NCBI RefSeq assembly: GCF_016458235.1
Contig: NZ_JAEMHK010000008.1
Span: forward strand, 62,001-126,000
From: Geomonas propionica
GTDB lineage: Bacteria; Desulfobacterota; Desulfuromonadia; Geobacterales; Geobacteraceae
Direction: 5' to 3'
Length of the DNA: 64,000 nucleotides
Part shown: one piece after another, positions 56,425 to 64,000 of the stretch
Numbering within the stretch: the stretch's first letter is position 1
Layout: each line of letters opens with the position of its first letter
Notes under the pieces: model-generated
The model's database searches: none
What the model was told of the DNA's origin: nothing
What the model saw: the letters and a program-made list of their open reading frames with translations, nothing else
Position numbers and translations under genes: made by a program

Positions 56425-58038
56425 TTGGATCTTTTTTCTCTTCAGGGCGAGTCTGGCGCTAGCTCTGGCAAATCCAAGAGTTCCGAGCCTGCCGTTATGA
56501 GTCTGAGAGACGCGCTCCGCGTCGTGCGTCACCCCCTGTACCTGGTGCAGCGGGACGGCGAACTGGTCCCCGAGCTTGGGGGCGCCGGCAGCGTCAATTC
56601 CTGCGTGGGTTATGCACCGGCCTGCCTCCCCGAAAACCTGGGCGACCCCTCTTTTTGCCGCGAGATCGGCATCCGCTTCCCGTACGTGGGAGGCTCCATG
56701 GCCAAGGGGATCAGCTCCGCCGCCATGGCCGAGGAACTTGGGCGCGCCGGCATGCTCGGTTTCTTCGGAGCCGCAGGCCTGCCCATCTCCACGGTGTCCG
56801 ATACCGCTGACCGCCTCAAGCAGTCACTGGGCGACATCCCCTACGGCTTCAACCTGATCCACTCCCCGCACGAGCCGGAGTTGGAAAAGGAACTGGCCGA
56901 ACTTTATATCCGCAAGGGTGTACGCATCATCGAGGCCTCTGCGTTCCTCGCCCTCACCCTTCCCCTGGTGCGCTACCGCCTGCACGGCATCAAGCGCGCC
57001 GCCGACGGCAGCATCGTCACGCCCAACCGGATCATTGCCAAGGTTTCCCGCGAGGAATTGGCGGCGAAATTCTTCGCTCCGGCGCCGGAGAAGCTTTTGC
57101 GGGCCCTCGTGGAGAACGGCTCCATCACCGCCGAACAGGCTGAACTTGCCGCGCACGTGCCGCTGGCGCAGGACGTCACCGCCGAGGCGGATTCCGGCGG
57201 TCACACCGACAACCGTCCGGCCATGGCCCTGTTCCCGACCATCAACTCGCTCGCAGCACGGTTAGAGCGCCAGTACGGCTACGACTGCAAGCTTCGCGTC
57301 GGTCTCGGCGGTGGCGTTTCCACCCCTGCCTCTGCCGCAGCCGCTTTCGCCATGGGCGCCGCCTACATCATGACCGGGTCCGTTAATCAGGCCTGCGTCG
57401 AGTCAGGCACCTCCGATACCGTGCGCGGCATGCTGGCCGGCACCCGCCAGGCCGACGTCACCATGGCCCCCGCCGCCGACATGTTTGAAATGGGCGTCAC
57501 CGTGCAGGTCCTAAAGCGCGGCACCATGTTCCCGATGCGCGCGGCCAAGCTGTACGAGCTCTACCGCGCCTACGGCAGCATGGACGAGATTCCGGCCGCG
57601 GAGCGCGAAAAGCTGGAGAAGACCATGTTCCTGGCACCGCTGGAAGAGATCTGGCGCGGGACACGTGAATACTTCCTCAAGCGCGACCCGTCCCAGGTGG
57701 AGCGCAGCGAGCGCGACCCGAAGCACAAGATGGCGCTGGTCTTCCGGTGGTACCTCGGCATGGGGGCGCACTGGGCCAAGGACGGCGTCGAAACCCGCAA
57801 GATGGACTACCAGGTTTGGTGCGGCCCCGCCATGGGCGCTTTCAACGAATGGGCCGCCGGCTCCTTCCTCGAGGCGGCCACCGAGCGCAAGATCGTCACG
57901 GTCGCGCTCAACATCCTGCACGGTGCGGCGCACCTGACCCGCGCCAACTTCCTGCGTAGCCAGGGCATTGAGCTGCGCCTGGAAGAGATCGCTCCGCAAC
58001 CCCTCGAAATCGCTCAAATCAAGGAGTACCTTTGTTGA
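56425..58038 (+). CDS. pfaD: PfaD family protein (FMN enoyl reductase of a PUFA-synthase-like system)
   Basis: A 537-aa protein of the nitronate-monooxygenase-like PfaD family. Near the N-terminus is SLRDALRVVRHPLYLVQRDG. The TIM barrel shows FPYVGGSMAKGISSAAMAEE, GMLGFFGAAGLP, PYGFNLIHSPHEPELE and, later, GLGGGVSTPASAAAAFAMGAAYIMTGSVNQ, the FMN-phosphate region. In pfa systems PfaD acts in trans as the enoyl reductase. The TTG at 56425 is chosen because AGGAG (56412-56416) lies eight bases before it. Its TGA overlaps the TTG start of the PfaA gene. Placement of pfaD upstream of pfaA differs from the usual pfaA-B-C-D order. Confidence 0.92.
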   Translation: MDLFSLQGESGASSGKSKSSEPAVMSLRDALRVVRHPLYLVQRDGELVPELGGAGSVNSCVGYAPACLPENLGDPSFCREIGIRFPYVGGSMAKGISSAAMAEELGRAGMLGFFGAAGLPISTVSDTADRLKQSLGDIPYGFNLIHSPHEPELEKELAELYIRKGVRIIEASAFLALTLPLVRYRLHGIKRAADGSIVTPNRIIAKVSREELAAKFFAPAPEKLLRALVENGSITAEQAELAAHVPLAQDVTAEADSGGHTDNRPAMALFPTINSLAARLERQYGYDCKLRVGLGGGVSTPASAAAAFAMGAAYIMTGSVNQACVESGTSDTVRGMLAGTRQADVTMAPAADMFEMGVTVQVLKRGTMFPMRAAKLYELYRAYGSMDEIPAAEREKLEKTMFLAPLEEIWRGTREYFLKRDPSQVERSERDPKHKMALVFRWYLGMGAHWAKDGVETRKMDYQVWCGPAMGAFNEWAAGSFLEAATERKIVTVALNILHGAAHLTRANFLRSQGIELRLEEIAPQPLEIAQIKEYLC

Positions 58039-61000
58039 AAACTGATGATCTGAAACCTGCCGTCTCCAGCAACGGAACTCAGCTTGCCATCATCGGCATC
58101 GGTTGCCTCTTTCCGCAAGCAGCGGATAAAAACGCCTACTGGGCCAACATCAAGGACGGGGTCGACGCCATCACGGAAGTCCCCTCGACCCATTGGCCGC
58201 TGGACGCCTACTACGACGAGGATCAGAAGAGCCCGGACCGCACCTACGGCCGCCGCGGCGGCTTCCTGTCGCCGGTCGACTTCAACCCGATGGAATTCAA
58301 CATCCCGCCCAATGTGCTGGAGGCGATCGACACCTCGCAGCTTTTGGGACTGGTGGCCGCCGGTCAGGCCCTCAAGGATGCCGGTTACGGCCCCGATCGC
58401 GCCTTCGACAAGAGCAATGTCTCCGTTATTCTTGGCGTCACCGGAACGCTGGAACTCGTGATCCCGCTGGGCGCGCGCCTCGGGCATCCGGTCTGGCGCT
58501 CCGCCCTCAAGGACGCCGGGGTTGATGAGGCCACCGCCAAGGACGTGGTCGAGCGTATCTCCGACTCCTACGTCCCCTGGCAGGAAAACTCCTTCCCCGG
58601 TCTTTTGGGCAACGTGGTCGCGGGCAGGATCAGCAAACAGTACGACCTCGGCGGCACCAACTGCGTGGTCGACGCTGCTTGCGCCAGCTCCTTCAGCGCA
58701 CTGCACCTGGCGTCCATGGAACTCATGTCCGGTAAATCGGATCTCGTCGTGAGCGGCGGCATCGACACCTTCAACGACATCTTCATGTACATGTGCTTCA
58801 GCAAGACCCCTGCCCTTTCCCCCACCGGCAACGCCAAGCCGTTCGACGTCTCGGCCGACGGCACCATCCTGGGCGAAGGGCTCGGCATCGTGGTGCTGAA
58901 GCGCCTGGCGGATGCGGAGCGCGACGGCGACAAAATCTACGCGGTGGTCCGCGGCATCGGTTCTTCCAGCGACGGCAAAGGCGACGCCATCTACGCCCCC
59001 AGTTCGGCCGGGCAGAAAAAGGCGCTCCTGAACGCCTACAGGAATTCGGACGTCACGCCGGAATCGATCGGGATGCTGGAAGCGCACGGCACCGGCACCA
59101 AGGTCGGCGATGCCGTCGAAGTGAGCGCGTTGCGCGAGGTGTACGGCAAGGCGGAGAACCCGTGGTGCGCGCTCGGCTCGGTGAAGTCCCAGATCGGTCA
59201 CGCCAAGGCTGCGGCAGGTTCCGCAGGCCTGATCAAGGCGGCGCTCGCTCTGCACCACAAGGTGATCCCGCCGACTATAAAGGTGCAGACCCCGCAGCAA
59301 ACGGTGATCGGAGATAACTCCCCCTTCTACCTCCCGAGCGGCAAACGCCCCTGGTTCCCCCGTCCCGATGCGCCGCGTCGCGCCGGGGTCAGCGCCTTCG
59401 GTTTCGGCGGCTCCAACTTCCACGTGGTCCTCGAGGAATATCAGCCCAAGAAACAGTGTGTGGACTGGGACGGCAACACCCAGATCCTGGCCTTCTCCGG
59501 TGCCGACGGCACCGCTTTGGCCGCGAAGCTCGATGCCGTTCCCGCCGATGCTGCATGGGGCGCCCTGCGCGACCTGGCGCTTAGTTCCCGCACCTCCTTC
59601 GACGCCAAGGCGTCCTGCCGACTCGCGCTGGTCGTGGAGCGCGGCAAGACCAACCTCGCCTCCTTGGTGAAGAACGCCCGTGCCATGCTGGACAAGAACG
59701 CGAAATCCGCCTGGCAGACCCCCGACGGCGCCTACTTCGCTTGCGGCGGTGCGCCCGGTAAGCTCGGCATGCTGTTCCCCGGTCAGGGGTCGCAGTACAC
59801 CGGGATGCTCAACGACCTCGCCTGCAGCTTCCCGCAGGTGCTGGACGCCGTTGTCTCTGCCGACGAGGGATTCGTCAGCGCCGATGGCAAGATGCTGTCC
59901 GACCTGATCTACCCACCTTCCGCTTACGCTGACGATGCCCGTGCCAAGCAGGAGGACGAACTGCGCGCCACCCAGATCGCGCAGCCAGCCATCGGCGCCA
60001 CCAGCCTCGGTGCTCTGCGCGTGCTGCAGACCTTCGGTATCGAACCTGACGCCGTTGCCGGCCACAGCTATGGTGAACTCACCGCCCTGTGCGCCGCCGG
60101 CAGGCTCGACGAGAGCGCGCTGCACGAACTGTCCCGCCTGCGCGGCAAGCTGATGGGCGCCGGCGCCGGTGACAAGGGAAGCATGCTCGCCGTGTCCGCG
60201 CCGCTGGAGAAAATCGCCGAAGTCGTCGCCGCTGAGAAGCTCGACCTGGTCATCGCCAACAAGAATGCCCCCACCCAGGCCGTTCTTTCCGGCGCCACCG
60301 CCGAGATCAAGCGCGCCGTCACCGTCTTCAAGGGACTCGGTCTCACCTGCAAGGAACTGCCGGTCGCCGCCGCTTTCCATAGCGCGCTCGTCGCCGACGC
60401 CGCCAAGCCGTTCCTGGCCGCGCTGGAAAAGATCGACATGCCGCAGGCGAAGATCCCGGTCTACGCCAACACCACCGCCGCCGTCTACCCGGCCGATGCG
60501 ACCGCTGCCAAGGCGCAGCTCGCCGCTCAGCTTGCCAAGCCGGTTGAGTTCGTCGCCGAGATCGAGGCCATGTACGCCGCCGGGATCACCAACTTCGTCG
60601 AAGTCGGCCCGGGCAACCGCCTGGCAGGCTTGGTTCAGGCCATCCTCGGCAATCGCCCCCACGTCGCCTTCGCTATCGATGCCTCCTCCGGCAAGCGTGG
60701 CGGTGTCGCGGACCTGGCCCGCACCCTGGCGCAGCTTGCCGTGCTCGGTTACGGCGCCAACCTCGCGCTCTGGGATGATGGGCATACGCCCGCCCCGGCA
60801 CCGACTGGCAAGAAGCCCGTGATGACGATCCCGCTGTGCGGCGCCAACTACGTGAAGGCCAAGCCGAAGAAACCGCCGGTCCAGCCGAAACCTGCCATGG
60901 TGGCAGCGCCGCAGGCACCGATCGCTCCCGCAGCAGCCTCCGCGGCTCCGGCACAGGCCGCAGCCGTGGCGCCGCAAACCGGATACTACAACGCCGCGCC

Positions 61001-64000
61001 CGCAGCGCCCGCCTACCAGCCGCAGGCTGGTGCCCAGCCGGCTTCGCATGGGTCGTTGAACGAATCCCTGCGCCTGGCCCGCGAAGGAATGGCAGTCCTG
61101 CAGAAGATGCAGGAAGACACTGCGCTTCTGCACCGTCGTTTCCTCGAAGGACAGGAAGCGGCAGCTAAGACTTTCCAGACGCTCCTTGAGCAGCAGCAAC
61201 GAATGATCATGGGCGCACCGATGGCTCCGGCCACCTACGTGGCTCCGACCGCCGTTGCGCCTGCCTACGTGGCCCCGGTCGCAGCCGCCACTGCTCCTGT
61301 TGCCGCTCCGGTAGTTGCCAAGGCTGCTCCGTCGTCTACCGCCGCCGTCGCAGCGGGGACTGGCTCCGCAGGTGCCGGTCCCCTTTCTAACGTTACCGAA
61401 ACCCTCCTCAAAGTGGTCAGCGAGAAAACCGGCTATCCCATTGAGATGCTTGAGTTGGACATGGGGATGGACTCCGACCTCGGTATCGACTCCATCAAGC
61501 GCGTCGAGATCCTCTCAACCCTCCAGGAACGCCTCCCCGGCTCTCCCGTGATCGGGCCTGAGCACCTTGGCACCCTGCGTACGCTGGGCGACATCGCCGG
61601 GCACCTTGCCGCCGGCGCCGTTTCTACTGCTGCTGTCGCTGCAGCGGGGACTGGCTCCGCAGGTGCCGGTCCCCTTTCCCCCGCCGCCAGCCAGGTAACC
61701 GAAACCCTCCTCGCCGTCGTCAGCGAGAAGACTGGCTACCCTGTGGAAATGCTCGAACTCGAGATGGGCATGGACTCCGACCTCGGCATCGACTCCATCA
61801 AGCGCGTCGAGATCCTCTCCACGCTGCAGGAACGCCTCCCCGGTTCGCCTGCCATCGGCCCAGAGCACCTTGGCACCCTGCGCACCCTGGGCGACATCGC
61901 GGGCCATCTCGCCGCCGGTGCCGTCTCAGCTGCTGTCGCACCTGCCGCTGCAGTCGCAGCGGGGACTGGCTCCGCAGGTGCCGGTCCCCTTACCACCGTA
62001 ACTGAAACCCTCCTCGCCGTGGTGAGCGAGAAAACCGGCTACCCCGTGGAAATGCTCGAACTGGAAATGGGGATGGATTCCGACCTCGGCATTGACTCCA
62101 TTAAACGTGTCGAGATCCTGTCCACGCTGCAGGAGCGTCTCCCCAGCTCTCCCGCCATCGGTCCCGAGCACCTGGGCACCTTGCGTACCCTCGGTGACAT
62201 TGCCGGGCATCTCGCTGCGGGTACAGCTTCCGTAGCAGCGGTAGCCCCGGTAGCAGCACCTCAAACTGCGGCCGCGGCACCTGCCGGTGCAGACGTTGCC
62301 GCCGTCCTGCTGGAGGTTGTCAGCGAGAAAACCGGCTATCCGACCGAAATGCTTGAACTAACCATGGGCATGGACTCCGACCTCGGCATCGACTCGATCA
62401 AGCGTGTCGAGATCCTCTCCACGCTGCAGGAGCGCCTGCCGGGTTCACCGTCTATCGGCCCGGAGCACCTGGGCACCTTGCGCACCCTGGGTGACATTGC
62501 CGGCTTCCTCGGTTCCGGCTCCGCCGCAGCCCCGGTCGCTGCAGCCGCTGCAGCTCCGACTGCACCTGCTACGCCCGTCGCGTCTCCTGGCGCCGCCGTC
62601 GATCACGCCGCTGTCTGCCAAGCCCTGCTCGAAGTCGTCAGCGACAAGACCGGCTACCCGGCCGAGATGCTGGAATTGACCATGGGCATGGATTCCGACC
62701 TCGGCATCGATTCCATTAAGCGCGTCGAGATTCTGTCCGCCCTGCAAGAGCGCCTCCCGGCCTGCCCGGCCATCGGCCCGGAGCACCTGGGGACCTTGCG
62801 CACTTTGGGCGACATCGCCAATTTCCTTGCTGGCCCGGCACAGCCGGCCGCTTCAGCCGCTCCGGTCGCGCCTGTCGCTGTCGACGTTACTGCACCTGTC
62901 GCTACTGCAGCAGTTCCTGCCGTTGCAGCCGCCGCACCGATTGAAAGCCCGGCGCACCCGATTCAGCGCAGTTCGATGATCCCGGTGCTGCTCGGCGACA
63001 GCGACGACGACGCCATCACCCTCGCCAACGACGGCGAGATCTGGGTTACCGACGACGGCTCCGCATTCGCCGCTGAACTGTGCGGCATCCTGCTTGAGCA
63101 CGGCTGCTCCGTCCGGAAGATCAACGCGGCACAGGCACAACAGATTGCTCCGGCAGGCAAACTTTCCGGCTTGGTCATCTGCGCGCCGGTAGCAGGCACC
63201 GATGACCTGTTCCTGGAGAACGCCTTCCAACTTCTCAAGAATGCCGCTGCGGCACTGGGCGAGTCCGGCCGCGCTGACGGTGCCGTCTGCGTTACCGTTT
63301 CCCGCCTGGACGGTGCATTCGGCTTCAGTTCTACCAAGAACTTGAAGGATCCCCTTTCCGGCGCCCTGGCCGGTCTCACAAAAACCGCCGCCTTCGAATG
63401 GCCGGAAGTTTCCTGCAAGGCGATCGATCTGGGCGAGTTTGCCCATCCCGCAGCCGCAGCGGGCGCCGTGGCCGTGGAAATGCTGCGTCGCGGGCCGGTC
63501 GAGGTCGGCCTGACCCCGGACGGTCGCTTCGGGCTGCAGACCGCCGTACTTCCCGCCGCACCCGCTCCGGTCGATCCGGTCCTGGCGAAGGGTGACGTCG
63601 TGGTGATCACCGGCGGCGGCCGCGGTGTTACCGCCGTTTCCGCGCTGGCACTCGCCAAGGAATACCATCCGTTCCTGGTGCTCCTGGGGCGGAGCCCCGA
63701 GCCGCAGGATGAACCCGCCTGGCTCTCCGGCATCACGGACGAGGCTGAGACCAAGCGCGCCATCATGCAAAACGCTACCGGCAAGCTCCATCCCCGCGAA
63801 ATCGAGGAGCGCTACCGCTCCGTGGTGGCCGGGCGCGAACTGCGCGAGACCTTGAACGCCATCGCCGCCACCGGTGCCGAGGCCATCTACCGCTCGGTCG
63901 ACATCCGCGACCAGAGCGCGATGGAACTCCTGCTCGGCGAAGTACGCCGCGCTCATGGCCCGATCCGCGGCGTTGTGCACGGCGCCGGCGTCCTGGCCGA
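58035..64000 (+). CDS. pfaA: PfaA-like multidomain fatty-acid/polyketide synthase, N-terminal 1988 residues (continues past the window)
   Basis: Open from a TTG at 58035 (AAGGAG 58021-58026) to the right edge. Domains: ketosynthase (about 15-460) with Cys216 in DAACASS, His351 in EAHGTGT and His389 in SQIGHAKAAAG; acyltransferase (about 580-880) with Ser678 in GHSYG; an Ala/Pro linker (about 930-1110); five tandem ACP domains with phosphopantetheine Ser at 1153, 1254, 1355, 1454 and 1560, each in DSDLGIDSIKRVEIL; then a ketoreductase beginning about 1640, with NADPH loop VITGGGRGVTA near 1857. This is the KS-MAT-ACPn-KR order of PfaA from PUFA synthases. It needs PfaD, other Pfa subunits and a phosphopantetheinyl transferase; those beyond pfaD would lie to the right. 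Confidence 0.95.
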   Translation, partial: MKTDDLKPAVSSNGTQLAIIGIGCLFPQAADKNAYWANIKDGVDAITEVPSTHWPLDAYYDEDQKSPDRTYGRRGGFLSPVDFNPMEFNIPPNVLEAIDTSQLLGLVAAGQALKDAGYGPDRAFDKSNVSVILGVTGTLELVIPLGARLGHPVWRSALKDAGVDEATAKDVVERISDSYVPWQENSFPGLLGNVVAGRISKQYDLGGTNCVVDAACASSFSALHLASMELMSGKSDLVVSGGIDTFNDIFMYMCFSKTPALSPTGNAKPFDVSADGTILGEGLGIVVLKRLADAERDGDKIYAVVRGIGSSSDGKGDAIYAPSSAGQKKALLNAYRNSDVTPESIGMLEAHGTGTKVGDAVEVSALREVYGKAENPWCALGSVKSQIGHAKAAAGSAGLIKAALALHHKVIPPTIKVQTPQQTVIGDNSPFYLPSGKRPWFPRPDAPRRAGVSAFGFGGSNFHVVLEEYQPKKQCVDWDGNTQILAFSGADGTALAAKLDAVPADAAWGALRDLALSSRTSFDAKASCRLALVVERGKTNLASLVKNARAMLDKNAKSAWQTPDGAYFACGGAPGKLGMLFPGQGSQYTGMLNDLACSFPQVLDAVVSADEGFVSADGKMLSDLIYPPSAYADDARAKQEDELRATQIAQPAIGATSLGALRVLQTFGIEPDAVAGHSYGELTALCAAGRLDESALHELSRLRGKLMGAGAGDKGSMLAVSAPLEKIAEVVAAEKLDLVIANKNAPTQAVLSGATAEIKRAVTVFKGLGLTCKELPVAAAFHSALVADAAKPFLAALEKIDMPQAKIPVYANTTAAVYPADATAAKAQLAAQLAKPVEFVAEIEAMYAAGITNFVEVGPGNRLAGLVQAILGNRPHVAFAIDASSGKRGGVADLARTLAQLAVLGYGANLALWDDGHTPAPAPTGKKPVMTIPLCGANYVKAKPKKPPVQPKPAMVAAPQAPIAPAAASAAPAQAAAVAPQTGYYNAAPAAPAYQPQAGAQPASHGSLNESLRLAREGMAVLQKMQEDTALLHRRFLEGQEAAAKTFQTLLEQQQRMIMGAPMAPATYVAPTAVAPAYVAPVAAATAPVAAPVVAKAAPSSTAAVAAGTGSAGAGPLSNVTETLLKVVSEKTGYPIEMLELDMGMDSDLGIDSIKRVEILSTLQERLPGSPVIGPEHLGTLRTLGDIAGHLAAGAVSTAAVAAAGTGSAGAGPLSPAASQVTETLLAVVSEKTGYPVEMLELEMGMDSDLGIDSIKRVEILSTLQERLPGSPAIGPEHLGTLRTLGDIAGHLAAGAVSAAVAPAAAVAAGTGSAGAGPLTTVTETLLAVVSEKTGYPVEMLELEMGMDSDLGIDSIKRVEILSTLQERLPSSPAIGPEHLGTLRTLGDIAGHLAAGTASVAAVAPVAAPQTAAAAPAGADVAAVLLEVVSEKTGYPTEMLELTMGMDSDLGIDSIKRVEILSTLQERLPGSPSIGPEHLGTLRTLGDIAGFLGSGSAAAPVAAAAAAPTAPATPVASPGAAVDHAAVCQALLEVVSDKTGYPAEMLELTMGMDSDLGIDSIKRVEILSALQERLPACPAIGPEHLGTLRTLGDIANFLAGPAQPAASAAPVAPVAVDVTAPVATAAVPAVAAAAPIESPAHPIQRSSMIPVLLGDSDDDAITLANDGEIWVTDDGSAFAAELCGILLEHGCSVRKINAAQAQQIAPAGKLSGLVICAPVAGTDDLFLENAFQLLKNAAAALGESGRADGAVCVTVSRLDGAFGFSSTKNLKDPLSGALAGLTKTAAFEWPEVSCKAIDLGEFAHPAAAAGAVAVEMLRRGPVEVGLTPDGRFGLQTAVLPAAPAPVDPVLAKGDVVVITGGGRGVTAVSALALAKEYHPFLVLLGRSPEPQDEPAWLSGITDEAETKRAIMQNATGKLHPREIEERYRSVVAGRELRETLNAIAATGAEAIYRSVDIRDQSAMELLLGEVRRAHGPIRGVVHGAGVLA
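61350..61991 (+). repeat. Identical 36-base linker repeats between ACP domains
   Basis: The same 36-base string, encoding AAGTGSAGAGPL, occurs at 61350-61385, 61641-61676 and 61956-61991, in front of ACP domains 1, 2 and 3. The linkers before ACP 4 and 5 differ. Exact identity at synonymous positions points to recent unequal recombination among the ACP units. Confidence 0.85.

Noticed and set aside
61350..62830. Regular repeats that might be taken for a CRISPR array or other direct-repeat locus
   Set aside because: They are in-frame ACP domains and linkers of one synthase gene, about 300 bases apart.

Overview
The window looks like a high-GC Geobacteraceae-type (Desulfuromonadia) chromosome. 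The evidence is a very dense set of PAS/histidine-kinase and response-regulator genes, c-di-GMP genes, small Cys-rich proteins beside rubredoxin and UspA, a FadN-type beta-oxidation operon, and a PfaA/PfaD secondary-lipid synthase. No rRNA, tRNA, CRISPR or complete insertion sequence was seen. The genus assignment is inference.

Region 1 (1-13.3 kb) is an accessory carbonyl/redox island on the + strand. It starts with the tail of an AraC regulator. A probable eight-gene operon follows (aldo/keto reductase, SDR, iron-containing alcohol dehydrogenase, iron-sulfur flavoprotein, Bcr/CflA exporter, DkgA-like reductase, second aldo/keto reductase, AraC regulator). After it come a truncated alcohol dehydrogenase, a secreted alpha/beta hydrolase, a NepI-like exporter and a CMD-cupin fusion. 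The content recalls E. coli yqhC-yqhD-dkgA, and there are several signs of duplication and decay.

Region 2 (13.3-25.6 kb) has a near gene-free stretch, then creatininase, a 1262-aa hybrid kinase, a CvfB-like S1 protein, a BI-1 membrane protein, an Old Yellow Enzyme, MutM, a small Cys-rich protein and a PAS kinase. Region 3 (25.6-35.7 kb) is fatty-acid degradation: a FadR-like regulator, a kinase, and a minus-strand operon fadD-fadN-fadA-acyl-CoA dehydrogenase, with an SCP2-like gene divergent from it. Palindromes lie in front of fadR and fadD.

Region 4 (35.7-49.5 kb) is a minus-strand signalling array: five histidine kinases, response regulators, a PilZ-type protein and a REC/PAS-GGDEF-EAL gene split by an apparent frameshift. 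A terminator divides it into two transcription units. Region 5 (49.6-52.0 kb) holds 3-methyladenine glycosylase, a lipoprotein, UspA, rubredoxin and a Cys-rich protein. Region 6 (52.2-64.0 kb) holds a YbbA/YbbP-like ABC system, a TesA-like esterase and a pfaD-pfaA secondary-lipid synthase whose PfaA (KS-AT-5xACP-KR) runs off the right edge. The right half is therefore lipid-centred: degradation (fad), synthesis (pfa), hydrolysis (tesA) and possible membrane extraction (ybbAP).
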